From Eubacterium limosum (lineage in GTDB: Bacteria; Bacillota; Clostridia; Eubacteriales; Eubacteriaceae), in NCBI RefSeq assembly GCF_000807675.2, contig NZ_CP019962.1, positions 2,914,001 through 2,978,000 of the forward strand: DNA of 64,000 nt, read 5' to 3'. The position numbers and the translations under genes are program-made. The notes beneath the pieces were generated by a model, which saw only the letters and a list, made by a program, of their open reading frames with translations, ran no database searches and was not told the origin of the DNA. Positions 7,536-16,561 of the stretch are shown in pieces (position 1 is the stretch's first letter; each line of letters opens with the position of its first letter).

Positions 7536-8735
7536 ATGAGAGCAAGAGTAGCAGAAAAAGTAGAAAACTGTATTGATTCCCTGACATTGAGCCTGTCGGA
7601 AAAGGCAAAGGCTTTTCGTGAAGCAGGTGAATCGGTCGTGAGCTTTGGAACCGGCGAGCCCGATTTCACCACGCCGGAGTACATCTGTGACGGCGCTAAG
7701 GCCGCCATCGACGCCGGACACACCAAATATGACGCAGTGACTGGGGTAGCGGCGCTGCGCAGTGTTATTGCCAAAAAGCTGAAGGAAGATAACGGCCTGA
7801 GCTATGGCATGGATGAGATCATTGTCAACAGCGGCGCCAAGAGCAGCCTTTCTGTGGCTTTACAGACGATTTTGAACCCCGGGGATGAGGTTATTATTCC
7901 CAAACCCTACTGGGTCAGCTATACAGAAATGGTCAAGCTGGCAGGCGGCGTACCCGTAGTGGTGGATACAGACCCTGAAAATGCCTTTAAAATGACCGCA
8001 GAGCAGATGAAAGCAGCCATTACAGATAAAACCAGGGCTATGATGCTAAACACGCCTGTAAACCCCACAGGGGTATTATACAGCCGTGAGGAGCTCCAGG
8101 CTCTTGCGGATGTGGCAGTGGAAGCAGATATTCTGGTAATAGCCGATGAAATCTATGAGGAATTTGTCTATGACGGCCATAAAACCGTCAGCATTGCTTC
8201 TTTGGGAAAAGCGATCAAAAATAACACCATTCTGGTCAACGGCTTCTCAAAAACCTATGCCATGACTGGCTGGCGGCTGGGCTACGCCGCAGCGCCCGCG
8301 GACATTATCGCGGGCATGAAGCGGATTCAGGGGCATACAATTTCCCATCCCTCGACCATTACCCAGTACGCGGGGATCACTGCGCTTGAGGAAAAGGGCG
8401 AGGTAGTGGATGCGATCATCCGTATTTTTGACGAGCGCCGCAAAGCCATGATGGCCCGGCTGGACAAAATCCCACAGCTCAGCTATATCTATCCCCAGAG
8501 TACTTTTTATATTTTTGTGGACATCCGCCGGGTTATCGAGGATAATAGATACGGAATTGCGTCTGGATATGAATTTTCACAAAGGCTGCTGAACGAGCAG
8601 AAGGTGGTTACCATACCGGGTGAGGCCTTTGGTGTTACAGAGCATATCCGTTTATCCTTTGCCACTTCGATGGAAGAGATTGAAGAAGGATTTGACCGGA
8701 TCGAAGCGTTTTTAGCATCGGCATGCCCTGCATGA
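7536..8735 (+). CDS. PLP-dependent class I aminotransferase, aspartate aminotransferase type
   Basis: A 399-residue fold-type I aminotransferase. Motifs include SFGTGEPDFTTPEYI near the N-terminus, YDAVTGVAALR, NTPVNPTGVLYS, the DEIYEEFVYDG loop, and the PLP lysine in NGFSKTYAMTGWRLGYAAA. It probably transfers amino groups between aspartate or aromatic amino acids and 2-oxoglutarate; the exact substrate cannot be read from sequence. It starts 3 bp after the YmdB-like gene and is likely cotranscribed with it and perhaps purB. Confidence 0.88.
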   Translation: MRARVAEKVENCIDSLTLSLSEKAKAFREAGESVVSFGTGEPDFTTPEYICDGAKAAIDAGHTKYDAVTGVAALRSVIAKKLKEDNGLSYGMDEIIVNSGAKSSLSVALQTILNPGDEVIIPKPYWVSYTEMVKLAGGVPVVVDTDPENAFKMTAEQMKAAITDKTRAMMLNTPVNPTGVLYSREELQALADVAVEADILVIADEIYEEFVYDGHKTVSIASLGKAIKNNTILVNGFSKTYAMTGWRLGYAAAPADIIAGMKRIQGHTISHPSTITQYAGITALEEKGEVVDAIIRIFDERRKAMMARLDKIPQLSYIYPQSTFYIFVDIRRVIEDNRYGIASGYEFSQRLLNEQKVVTIPGEAFGVTEHIRLSFATSMEEIEEGFDRIEAFLASACPA

Positions 8736-8773
8736 CCGCATTAATATATAAATAGGAGAAAGAGAGTAAGAAG

Positions 8774-10207
8774 ATGAAAGAATTTTACGAGAGTCCACTG
8801 ATTGAACGCTATGCGTCCAAGGAAGTCTGCCGGATTTTTTCTGCCGATAACAAGTTTTCAACCTGGCGTAAGCTTTGGGTTGCTCTGGCAGAAGCTGAAC
8901 AGGAGCTGGGACTGCCCATCACCGATGAACAGATTGAGGAGTTAAAATCCAAGATTTATGATATTGACTATGAAACAGCTGCCAGAGAAGAAAAAATCCT
9001 GCGCCATGACGTGATGGCCCATGTGCACACCTATGGGGAGCAATGCCCCAAGGCTAAGGGGATTATCCATTTAGGCGCTACCAGCGCGTATGTGGGGGAT
9101 AATACAGACATTATCACCTATACGGAGGGTCTGGTGCACATCCGCAAGTGCCTGCTGAACCTTATCAACGCCCTGACCCGGTTCGCGCTGGAATACAAAG
9201 ACCTGCCGACATTGGGCTTTACTCATTTTCAGCCGGCACAGCTGACCACTGTGGGCAAGCGCGCCAGTCTCTGGATACAGGACCTGATGATCGACCTGGA
9301 GGATCTGGACCATCTCATCAGCATCGTGCGCCTGCGCGGCGCCAAAGGCACCACCGGCACCCAGGCCAGCTTTATGGACTTATTTGAAAATGATCAGGAA
9401 AAGGTAAAACAGATCGACAGGCTGGTAGCTGAAAAAATGGGCTTTAAGGCAACCTATGCTGTCACTGGGCAGACTTATCCCCGCAAATTTGACAGCCAGG
9501 TTCTGGCAGTGCTCAGCGGTATTGCCCAGAGTCTGAGTAAGTTTGCCACAGACATTCGTTTACTCCAGCATCTGAAGGAAGTGGAAGAGCCTTTTGAGAA
9601 AACACAGATTGGCTCGTCAGCCATGGCTTACAAGAGAAACCCCATGCGTTCCGAGCGTATCTGCTCGCTGGCGCGCTACATCATTGTCGATTCTCTGAAT
9701 CCGGCCATTACGGCGGCTACCCAATGGTTTGAAAGAACCCTGGACGATTCTGCCAACAAGCGTATTTCCGTGCCGGAAGCATTCCTGGCGGCGGATTCCA
9801 TTATTTCCATCGCCATCAATATTTCTGAAAACCTGGTGGTTTATCCAAAGGTGATCCATCAGCATATCATGAATGAGCTGCCCTTCATGGCTACCGAAAA
9901 TATTATCATGGAAGGCGTGAAAAACGGCGGAGACCGTCAGGATCTTCATGAGAAAATCCGGGTGCTCTCCATGGAGGCCGGCGCGACCGTCAAGGTTGAG
10001 GGCAAGCCCAATGACCTTATCGAACGCATTGTGGCGGACGGCACCTTTGGGATTAAAGAAGAGGACATCGAAAGCATTCTCGATCCTTCTTTATATATTG
10101 GCCGCGCGCCGCAGCAGGTGGTGGACTTTATTGAGGAAGAGGTACAGCCTGTACTGGATGCCAATAAGGACCTGCTGGACATGACTGAAATTGACCTGAA
10201 GGTGTGA
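8774..10207 (+). CDS. purB: Adenylosuccinate lyase
   Basis: A 477-residue member of the fumarase/aspartase superfamily, with the signature [27 protein letters not shown], and [16 protein letters not shown], which carries a catalytic histidine. It cleaves SAICAR and adenylosuccinate to release fumarate in purine synthesis. Length is as expected for the eukaryote-like/clostridial PurB group. A strong terminator follows. Confidence 0.95.
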   Translation: MKEFYESPLIERYASKEVCRIFSADNKFSTWRKLWVALAEAEQELGLPITDEQIEELKSKIYDIDYETAAREEKILRHDVMAHVHTYGEQCPKAKGIIHLGATSAYVGDNTDIITYTEGLVHIRKCLLNLINALTRFALEYKDLPTLGFTHFQPAQLTTVGKRASLWIQDLMIDLEDLDHLISIVRLRGAKGTTGTQASFMDLFENDQEKVKQIDRLVAEKMGFKATYAVTGQTYPRKFDSQVLAVLSGIAQSLSKFATDIRLLQHLKEVEEPFEKTQIGSSAMAYKRNPMRSERICSLARYIIVDSLNPAITAATQWFERTLDDSANKRISVPEAFLAADSIISIAINISENLVVYPKVIHQHIMNELPFMATENIIMEGVKNGGDRQDLHEKIRVLSMEAGATVKVEGKPNDLIERIVADGTFGIKEEDIESILDPSLYIGRAPQQVVDFIEEEVQPVLDANKDLLDMTEIDLKV

Positions 10208-10212
10208 AATCC

Positions 10213-10248
10213 CGAAACAGAGCTGCCCGCTGCGGCAGCTCTGTTTCG
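10213..10248. terminator. Terminator hairpin after purB
   Basis: A perfect 15-bp stem (10213-10227 with 10234-10248, core ACAGAGCTGCC/GGCAGCTCTGT) has a 6-nt loop and lies 5 bp past the purB stop. There is no long T-run, but the stem is very strong. Confidence 0.75.
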
Positions 10249-10296
10249 TCAAATTGCACACCGCGTAAAAAAAATAAAAAAAATTTAAAAAAGTAC

Positions 10297-10325
10297 TTGC
10301 ATTCCCGTATCGATATGGCTATAAT
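10297..10325 (+). promoter_or_regulatory. Promoter of the tRNA genes
   Basis: -35 TTGCAT (10297-10302), a 17-bp spacer and a perfect -10 TATAAT (10320-10325) lie 33 bp before tRNA-Lys. Confidence 0.75.
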
Positions 10326-10358
10326 ATACGAGTACCTTAAATCTGAGGTCACACAAAT

Positions 10359-10435
10359 GGGCCATTAGCTCAGTTGGCTAGAGCACCTGACTCTTAATCA
10401 GGGTGTCCAGGGTTCGAGTCCCTGATGGCCCACCA
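10359..10435 (+). tRNA. tRNA-Lys (anticodon CTT)
   Basis: A 77-nt cloverleaf with encoded CCA. The acceptor stem GGGCCAT/ATGGCCC, D-arm AGCTCAGTTGGCTAGAGC, anticodon stem CCTGA/TCAGG around loop CTCTTAA, and T-arm with GGTTCGAGTCC all pair correctly. The anticodon CTT reads AAG. Confidence 0.95.
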
Positions 10436-10674
10436 TTTTATAATAAAGTAATCAAATTTAAGCATTACTAGAAATTAAACGAGTCTTATATGGGACTCGA
10501 ACCCCGTGGGGGTTTGAGTGTGAAAAAAACCAATTGGTTTTTAGCGAAAATCTCCGAGGTTTTAAAAACCGAGGAGGACAAATGCGCAGCGTTTGTGTCC
10601 CTGATGGCCCACCATTTGAATTTAATACACGAATAACACCAGTCGCTTTTGCTATGCAAAAGCCATTTTACTGT
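10436..10674. other. Inter-tRNA relic region with hairpins and duplicated tRNA end
   Basis: These 239 bp separate the two tRNAs and hold no convincing gene. They contain a hairpin at 10495-10519 (ACTCGAACCCC/GGGGTTTGAGT, one wobble pair), whose left arm is like an inverted tRNA T-arm. A second hairpin lies at 10525-10542 (AAAAACC/GGTTTTT), and a 21-nt copy of the tRNA-Lys 3' end at 10597-10617. The layout resembles the scar of an element that once integrated at the tRNA. Confidence 0.6.
10597..10617 (+). repeat. 21-nt duplicate of the tRNA-Lys 3' end (att-like)
   Basis: It is identical to 10418-10438, which spans the T-arm 3' side, acceptor strand, CCA and three bases beyond. Identity stops abruptly on both sides, and the two copies are direct and 179 bp apart. 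That is the form expected of attL/attR sites of a tRNA-targeting integrase. Confidence 0.8.
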
Positions 10675-10750
10675 AGGGGTATAGCTCAGTTGGTAGAGCA
10701 GTGGTCTCCAAAACCACGTGCCGAGGGTTCAAATCCTTCTGCCCCTGCCA
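10675..10750 (+). tRNA. tRNA-Trp (anticodon CCA)
   Basis: A 76-nt cloverleaf with encoded CCA. The acceptor AGGGGTA/TGCCCCT has one wobble pair; the anticodon stem GTGGT/ACCAC encloses CTCCAAA, and the T-arm contains GGTTCAAATCC. Discriminator base is G. Confidence 0.95.
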
Positions 10751-10762
10751 AATTTAATCATA

Positions 10763-10806
10763 AACTCTAAAATTGGCTAAGACAGCCGACTTTTAGAGTT
10801 TTTTTA
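10763..10806 (+). terminator. Intrinsic terminator after tRNA-Trp
   Basis: AACTCTAAAA (10763-10772) pairs with TTTTAGAGTT (10791-10800), with an inner GGCT/AGCC stem, and a run of T follows to 10805. Confidence 0.8.
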
Positions 10807-10828
10807 TATTCAGCTTTAGCCAAGAAAA

Positions 10829-10857
10829 TTGACGTATCTGTTTTTTTATATTATAAT
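10829..10857 (+). promoter_or_regulatory. Promoter of the oligopeptide transport operon
   Basis: -35 TTGACG (10829-10834), 17-bp spacer and -10 TATAAT (10852-10857) lie just after the tRNA terminator. The transcript would carry a leader of about 80 nt before oppA. Confidence 0.75.
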
Positions 10858-10945
10858 AACCAACGGTTTGTAGCATTTTTTAAACAAGTTTTAAGGATGC
10901 TGCTTATCCATATACTCAAAATAAAAAAAGAGAGAGGACGAAGAA

Positions 10946-12526
10946 ATGAAGAGTGTAAAAAAACTTTTTGCTCTGCTGCTTGTAGCCGTACTTGCCATCG
11001 GTATTGCAGGCTGTGGAACCGGTGGAAGTTCTTCTGGGGGAACATCTTCAGACGGTAAGATCCGTGTAGCAATGCAGGATCCTAATGTGCCGATCGACCC
11101 ACAGAAACAGACTAGTAGTTATTTAATGATGGTTGCTGACCAGATCACACAGCCATTAATCAGCCTGAAAAATGATGGTACATTAGCACCAGAATTGATC
11201 AAGGAAATGCCAAAAATCTCTGATGATGGTTTAACCTATTCTTTTGAATTGAAGGATAACGTTAAATTCCATAATGGAGAAACTGTGAAAACGTCTGACG
11301 TTAAATATTCCTTTGAACGTTTATTAACCGAAGGTGTTATGGGCTCTATGATCGACCAGATCGTGGGCGCACAGGCATTGATTGACAAAACAGCTACCTC
11401 CCTGGAAGGTTTTAAAATTATCGATGACCAGAAGTTTGATATTGTACTGGAACAGCCTTTCAGTCCATTTACTTCTACGATTGCAACAGCTTACGTAGCC
11501 ATCTATCCAGAAAAGGCCTGTAAAGATGCGGGCGCAGACTGGGGTAGAACAGTGCTTTACGGTACTGGCCCATACAAAATGGACAGCTATGTTGCAGGAC
11601 AGGGAATCGAATGCTCTAAATTCGATGACTATCATGGCGAACCAGCCAAAAATGCCGGTGTTTCTTTCAAATTTATGGAAGATGCCAACACACAGGTTAT
11701 GGAATTCCAGAAGGGCAACATTGATATTGTTCAGTTAGACGCTACCTTATACCCACAGTATAAGGACAATGCAGACATCAAGGACAGCATTCACTCCTTC
11801 ATGCCAATCGGGGAAATCTACTTAACACCGAGTGTTGAAATGATCCCTGAAGTTAAAGTAAGAGAAGCTTTAAGCTATGCGATCGACAGAGAAGCGATCT
11901 GCAAAGATTTATTAAACGGCACTGCTGTTCCGGCTAAGACTTTCCTTCCAGAAGGCCTGATCGGATACAATGAATCAGCACCTGCATATGAATATAATCC
12001 TGAAAAAGCAAAACAGTTATTGGCAGAAGCCGGATATCCGAATGGTTACACCATTGATGTGCCATTATCTTCAAAATATCCATTCAAAACCAAAATTGCA
12101 ACCGCTATTCAGGACCAGGCACGCGCAGCTGGCTTTACACTTAATTTAAGCGAAGTTGACGGCGCTGCTTACAATGATATGGATTTAGGCGGACAGATTC
12201 CATTGGGCGTCAGCAACTGGTATGTTGATTACATTGACCCGGATGGAATGATTTATCAGCGTTTTGCACCGATCGTTACAATGACACATTCAAGTAAATA
12301 TCAGAATCCTGAATTTGATGCGCTGTTGAACGAAGGCCGTCAGATTACCGACGAATCAAAACGTCAGGAAATCTATTCAAAGGCAGATCAAATGATTACA
12401 CGTCAGGATTACGCTGCTATTCCGATTTGTCATGAAACCAAATATTATTTGATGAACTCTGCAGTTAAGAATTTTGAAGTTACGGATATGTTCCGTTTCC
12501 ATTTTGAAACAGCAGAATTATCCTAA
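10946..12526 (+). CDS. oppA: Oligopeptide-binding lipoprotein (SBP family 5)
   Basis: A 526-residue solute-binding protein of the OppA/DppA family, anchored outside the cell by its lipid. The signal peptide ends at lipobox IAGC (Cys23), followed by a Gly/Ser linker. Family hallmarks include LKDNVKFHNGETVKTSDVKYSFER and REALSYAIDREAICKDLLNGT. It delivers peptides to the permease genes that follow. The ligand may be a murein-type peptide because a dipeptide epimerase lies downstream; this is inference. Confidence 0.9.
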   Translation: MKSVKKLFALLLVAVLAIGIAGCGTGGSSSGGTSSDGKIRVAMQDPNVPIDPQKQTSSYLMMVADQITQPLISLKNDGTLAPELIKEMPKISDDGLTYSFELKDNVKFHNGETVKTSDVKYSFERLLTEGVMGSMIDQIVGAQALIDKTATSLEGFKIIDDQKFDIVLEQPFSPFTSTIATAYVAIYPEKACKDAGADWGRTVLYGTGPYKMDSYVAGQGIECSKFDDYHGEPAKNAGVSFKFMEDANTQVMEFQKGNIDIVQLDATLYPQYKDNADIKDSIHSFMPIGEIYLTPSVEMIPEVKVREALSYAIDREAICKDLLNGTAVPAKTFLPEGLIGYNESAPAYEYNPEKAKQLLAEAGYPNGYTIDVPLSSKYPFKTKIATAIQDQARAAGFTLNLSEVDGAAYNDMDLGGQIPLGVSNWYVDYIDPDGMIYQRFAPIVTMTHSSKYQNPEFDALLNEGRQITDESKRQEIYSKADQMITRQDYAAIPICHETKYYLMNSAVKNFEVTDMFRFHFETAELS

Positions 12527-12557
12527 GTGATATAAAGGGTTATTTATAAGTTTAAAG

Positions 12558-12600
12558 ACACGGTAGGACAACTCGTAAGGTTTTGTTCTGCCGTGTATTT
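12558..12600 (+). terminator. Leaky hairpin between oppA and oppB
   Basis: ACACGG-T-AG-ACAA pairs imperfectly with TTGT-CT-CCGTGT (12585-12596) and runs into ATTTTA. Such a hairpin after a binding-protein gene usually gives excess oppA over the permease genes, by partial termination or mRNA protection. Confidence 0.5.
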
Positions 12601-12633
12601 TAAATGGTATAAATTAAAAAGGAGGAAAACAGT

Positions 12634-13566
12634 TTGGGTAAATATATCCTAAAAAGACTTGGGCAGACATTGCTGGTTCTTTTCGCTATCAGTATTATTG
12701 TCTTCTTATTGATGAATGTGCTGCCCGGTGACCCTGTAGCGTTGATGCTTGAAAAACGTGCAGATCCTGCAACTGTTGAGCAAGTGCGTCATTCGTTAGG
12801 ATTGGACAAACCTTTATTCCAACAATATTGGGATTTTCTCGTTGGAATTTTTCATGGTGATTTGGGGACTTCTTATTTCACAAAAGAGCCGGTTATGGAA
12901 ACATTAACCCGCAGCTTTTTCATTACGCTTCAGTTAGCAGCATGTTCTTTTGTCTTTGCCGTAATTATTGGGGTGACTTGTGGAATGCTGGCTGCTATTT
13001 ACAGAGGTAAAGCACTGGATTCAACATTAATGACACTCTCTATCGTAGGTATTTCCGCACCATCTTTCTGGGTTGCCATTATTCTACAGATTATCTTCGG
13101 CCTACAGCTTGATTTACTGCCGATTTCCGGGTTTTCATCGCCCATTTATTTTATCCTGCCGAGTATTGCGCTCGGGACGCGGTACGCCGCATCCATTGCC
13201 CGTATTACACGTACGAGTATGCTGGACGTTATCGGACAGGATTATATCCGTACCGCCAGGGCAAAAGGGGTAAAGGAAAGTGTTGTCATGTGGAAGCATG
13301 CCTTCAAAAACGCCTTGATCCCGATTGTTACCTTATTGGGGACACAGCTTGGCTACATGCTTGGCGGCTCCATGCTCATTGAAAAAGTATTTACAATTCC
13401 AGGAATTGGTAATGTTCTGGTTACAAGTCTCAATAACCGTGACCTTCCGCTTCTGCGTGGCGCCATGCTCTACGTGGCCGTTGCCTTTGTACTGGTAAAC
13501 CTTCTGGTCGATATTTCTTATGCATTCATTGACCCAAGAATTCGAGTTACGGAGGGTAAAAAATAA
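12634..13566 (+). CDS. oppB: Oligopeptide ABC transporter permease, OppB/DppB type
   Basis: A 310-residue inner-membrane permease with about six helices. The N-terminal motif is ILKRLGQTLLVLFAISIIVF, and the ATPase-contact (EAA) region is RTARAKGVKESVVMWKHAFKNALIP. It starts with TTG at 12634, 8 bp after GGAGG (12621-12625), and there is no better start. It pairs with OppC to form the channel. Confidence 0.9.
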   Translation: MGKYILKRLGQTLLVLFAISIIVFLLMNVLPGDPVALMLEKRADPATVEQVRHSLGLDKPLFQQYWDFLVGIFHGDLGTSYFTKEPVMETLTRSFFITLQLAACSFVFAVIIGVTCGMLAAIYRGKALDSTLMTLSIVGISAPSFWVAIILQIIFGLQLDLLPISGFSSPIYFILPSIALGTRYAASIARITRTSMLDVIGQDYIRTARAKGVKESVVMWKHAFKNALIPIVTLLGTQLGYMLGGSMLIEKVFTIPGIGNVLVTSLNNRDLPLLRGAMLYVAVAFVLVNLLVDISYAFIDPRIRVTEGKK

Positions 13567-14483
13567 TGAAGACACCAAATCTTGGATATAAACGAAACAA
13601 CTATGCTGAGGAGAAAACAGGGCAGGAAATTGTTGTCCAGTCAAAAAGCTACTGGAAAGACAGCTTCAACCGCCTGAAGAAAAATAAGGTAGCCATGGTC
13701 TGCATGGGGATCATTATTATTCTGGCGCTTGTTGCCATTCTGGCTCCGCTTATCTCTCCCTATGATCCAAACCAGCAGAATTTGGCGATCGCCCTTCAGT
13801 CACCTTCAGGTGAGCACCTGTTTGGAACCGATGAATACGGCCGTGATATTTTATCCCGTGTTATTTACGGTACCCGTGTATCCCTTTCAGCAGGGATTAT
13901 TGCGCAGATCATTGCGACAATTTTGGGTGTTACTCTTGGTTCACTGGCGGGCTATTACGGCGGTAAGGTGGATACTGTTATTTCCAGAATCATGGAAATC
14001 TTCGCAGCTTTCCCAGACCTGCTGTTAGCCATGGCAATTATGTTTGCGCTTGGTACTGGTCTCACCAGTCTCTTTATCGCTCTTGCGGTAGTTAACTGGG
14101 TACAGACAGCCAGAATGGTCCGTGGGCAGGTTATGCAGCTCAAAGAAAAGGAATTCGTTGAAGCCTGTATTGCCAGCGGCGGCAGCGGTTTCCGCATTAT
14201 CATAAAGCACATGATTCCAAACTGTATTTCAACCATTATTGTATTGATAACCCTTGGTATTCCAAGTGCGATTCTGACCGAGGCATCATTAAGCTTCCTC
14301 GGTATTGGTATCCAGCCGCCAGATCCGAGCTGGGGTTCCATGATCAGCTACGCGCAGCCATATATCAACAGCGACCCGCTGTATAGTATATTCCCAGGGA
14401 TCGCCATTATTATCACAGTAATTTCCTTTAATATGTTCGGTGACGGCCTCAGAGACGCCCTCGATCCGAAGTTGAAGAATTAA
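13566..14483 (+). CDS. oppC: Oligopeptide ABC transporter permease, OppC/DppC type
   Basis: A 305-residue permease with the extra N-terminal cytoplasmic region typical of OppC (first helix about 42-65) and the motif GTDEYGRDILSRVIYGTRVSL. The EAA region is FVEACIASGGSGFRIIIKHMIPN. The ATG overlaps the oppB stop by one base, so the two subunits are translationally coupled. Confidence 0.9.
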   Translation: MKTPNLGYKRNNYAEEKTGQEIVVQSKSYWKDSFNRLKKNKVAMVCMGIIIILALVAILAPLISPYDPNQQNLAIALQSPSGEHLFGTDEYGRDILSRVIYGTRVSLSAGIIAQIIATILGVTLGSLAGYYGGKVDTVISRIMEIFAAFPDLLLAMAIMFALGTGLTSLFIALAVVNWVQTARMVRGQVMQLKEKEFVEACIASGGSGFRIIIKHMIPNCISTIIVLITLGIPSAILTEASLSFLGIGIQPPDPSWGSMISYAQPYINSDPLYSIFPGIAIIITVISFNMFGDGLRDALDPKLKN

Positions 14484-14506
14484 GATCAGAAAGCGGTGAT
14501 TACGAC

Positions 14507-15484
14507 ATGAAATTATTAGAAGTAAAAGACCTTAAAACCTATTTCTACACCGATGAAGGTGTCGTTAAATCTGTTGATGGTGTTAGTTTTTCTGTAGATA
14601 AAGGCGAAACACTTGGGGTTGTAGGTGAGTCTGGCTGTGGTAAAAGTATCACATCGATGTCGATTATGCAGCTGATTGGAAAGCCGGGGAAGATTGTCAA
14701 CGGCGAAATTGATTTTAAAGGTGAAAACCTGCTGAATAAAGATAAGGAAGAGATGCGGAAAATCCGTGGCAAGGAAATTGCCATGATCTTCCAGGAACCC
14801 ATGACCTCCCTGAACCCGGTTTATACCGTTGGACAGCAGATTATGGAAGCGGTCCTGATTCATGAGGATATGACCAAGGAACAGGCCCGGGAACGTGCGA
14901 TTCAGATGCTGGATCTCGTCAAGATCCCAGATGCCGAAAAGCGTCTTAATTCCTATCCCCATGAGTTTTCAGGCGGGATGCGCCAGCGTGTTATGATCGC
15001 CATGGCCCTCTCCTGTAATCCTGAGTTTTTGATCTGTGACGAACCGACAACAGCACTGGACGTAACCATCCAGGCCCAGATTCTTAACCTGATCAATGAA
15101 CTCAAGGAAAAAACCGGTACTGCGGTCATGATGATTACCCATGACCTTGGGGTTATCTCTGAGGTTGCCGATAACGTTATGGTTATGTACGCAGGCCAGG
15201 TCGTTGAATATACTGATGTGGACACCGTGTTTGAAAAACCACTGCATCCCTATACCCAGGGCCTGATTAATTGTATTCCAAAGCTTGGCGGTCAGGAAGA
15301 AAAGCTTTCGACCATCAAGGGAATGGTTCCAAGCTTTAACGATATGCCGGAAGGCTGCCTGTTCTGCCCGCGCTGCGAATACGCAAAGGATATTTGCCGC
15401 AAGGAACGGCCAGAGATTGTTGACCTTGACGGCCATCAGGTACGCTGCTTTAAATATACCGATCGATGGGAGGAAGAAAACTAA
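14507..15484 (+). CDS. oppD: Oligopeptide ABC transporter ATPase, OppD/DppD type
   Basis: A 325-residue ATPase with Walker A GESGCGKS (residues 40-47), signature FSGGMRQR, Walker [12 protein letters not shown] and the switch histidine in ITHDLGVI. The C-terminal oligopeptide-ATPase extension carries cysteines ([17 protein letters not shown]), which in relatives can hold an Fe-S cluster. Confidence 0.92.
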   Translation: MKLLEVKDLKTYFYTDEGVVKSVDGVSFSVDKGETLGVVGESGCGKSITSMSIMQLIGKPGKIVNGEIDFKGENLLNKDKEEMRKIRGKEIAMIFQEPMTSLNPVYTVGQQIMEAVLIHEDMTKEQARERAIQMLDLVKIPDAEKRLNSYPHEFSGGMRQRVMIAMALSCNPEFLICDEPTTALDVTIQAQILNLINELKEKTGTAVMMITHDLGVISEVADNVMVMYAGQVVEYTDVDTVFEKPLHPYTQGLINCIPKLGGQEEKLSTIKGMVPSFNDMPEGCLFCPRCEYAKDICRKERPEIVDLDGHQVRCFKYTDRWEEEN

Positions 15485-16464
15485 TGGCAGAAGAAAAAAA
15501 CAATGTGTTGCTGGAAGTTAAAGACCTGAAAAAATGGTTTCCCATCAAAGGCAGCGGATTTGGCAAGGAAAAAGCATTTGTCAAAGCGGTAGATGGCGTC
15601 AGCTTTACCCTTAACCGCAGTGAAACCCTCGGTATCGTAGGGGAGTCCGGCTGTGGTAAATCTACCATGGGACGCTCAGTTCTCCGTCTCATCGAGCCGA
15701 CTGAGGGCCAGATCATCTACGAGGGTGAAGATATTATGACCCTGGACCGCAAGGCTCTGCGCGCAAAACGTAAGGAATTCCAGATGATGTTCCAGGACCC
15801 TTATGCTTCACTGAACCCGAGAATGACGGTCGGTGAAATTATTGGCGAGCCTTTGGAAATCCAGACCGATATGAACAGCAAGGAGCGTGAAGCAAAGGTT
15901 CTTGAGATCATGGACCTTGTTGGGCTCAATACTCAGTATATCCGCCGCTATCCTCACGAGTTTTCAGGTGGACAGCGCCAGAGAATCGGTATTGCCCGGG
16001 CAATTATTTTACAGCCAAAGCTTTTGGTGTGTGATGAGCCTGTATCAGCCCTTGACGTTTCCATCCAGGCACAGATCATTAACCTCATGGAGGACTTACA
16101 GCACCATATGGGAATTGCCTTTATGTTTATTTCCCATGACCTGAGTGTTGTACGCCATATTTCCGACAAGGTTGCGGTTATGTATCTTGGCCATGTTGTC
16201 GAATACGCAGAAAAGGATGAGCTTTACAATAATCCGTCCCATCCTTATACCATTGCATTGCTGTCTGTTATCCCGACGGTTGAAAAAACCAAGAGAGAAA
16301 AAATTATTCTTCAGGGTGACCTGCCAAGCCCGGCCAATCCGCCGAGCGGCTGTTGTTTCCATACCCGCTGCTACAAAGCGCAGCAGATCTGTAAGGAATG
16401 CACCCCTGAGCTCAAGGATTTAGGCAATGGCCATATGTGCGCCTGCCACTTTCCTGGAAAATAG
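15484..16464 (+). CDS. oppF: Oligopeptide ABC transporter ATPase, OppF/DppF type
   Basis: A 326-residue ATPase with Walker [10 protein letters not shown], signature FSGGQRQR and Walker [12 protein letters not shown]. The C-terminal extension has [16 protein letters not shown]. The ATG at 15484 overlaps the oppD stop by one base and has GGGAGG about 10 bp upstream; an in-frame ATG at 15466 lies before that site and is less likely. It completes a five-gene opp operon. Confidence 0.92.
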   Translation: MAEEKNNVLLEVKDLKKWFPIKGSGFGKEKAFVKAVDGVSFTLNRSETLGIVGESGCGKSTMGRSVLRLIEPTEGQIIYEGEDIMTLDRKALRAKRKEFQMMFQDPYASLNPRMTVGEIIGEPLEIQTDMNSKEREAKVLEIMDLVGLNTQYIRRYPHEFSGGQRQRIGIARAIILQPKLLVCDEPVSALDVSIQAQIINLMEDLQHHMGIAFMFISHDLSVVRHISDKVAVMYLGHVVEYAEKDELYNNPSHPYTIALLSVIPTVEKTKREKIILQGDLPSPANPPSGCCFHTRCYKAQQICKECTPELKDLGNGHMCACHFPGK

Positions 16465-16484
16465 ACCAAAGCAGCATGAATAAA

Positions 16485-16517
16485 ACGCTAAAAGCCTGGA
16501 AACCCAGGCTTTTGCGT
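16485..16517. terminator. Strong hairpin after oppF
   Basis: AAAAGCCTGG (16490-16499) pairs with CCAGGCTTTT (16504-16513), extended by CGC/GCG. No T-run follows, so it may either stop transcription or act as an mRNA end-protecting structure with some read-through into the epimerase gene. Confidence 0.5.
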
Positions 16518-16561
16518 TGTATACAGGAACTTTAACAGAATAAAGGGAGAAAGTATCTAAA

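Noticed and set aside
10534-10770. 78-residue frame across the inter-tRNA region
   Set aside because: It includes most of tRNA-Trp and shows no protein-like composition.
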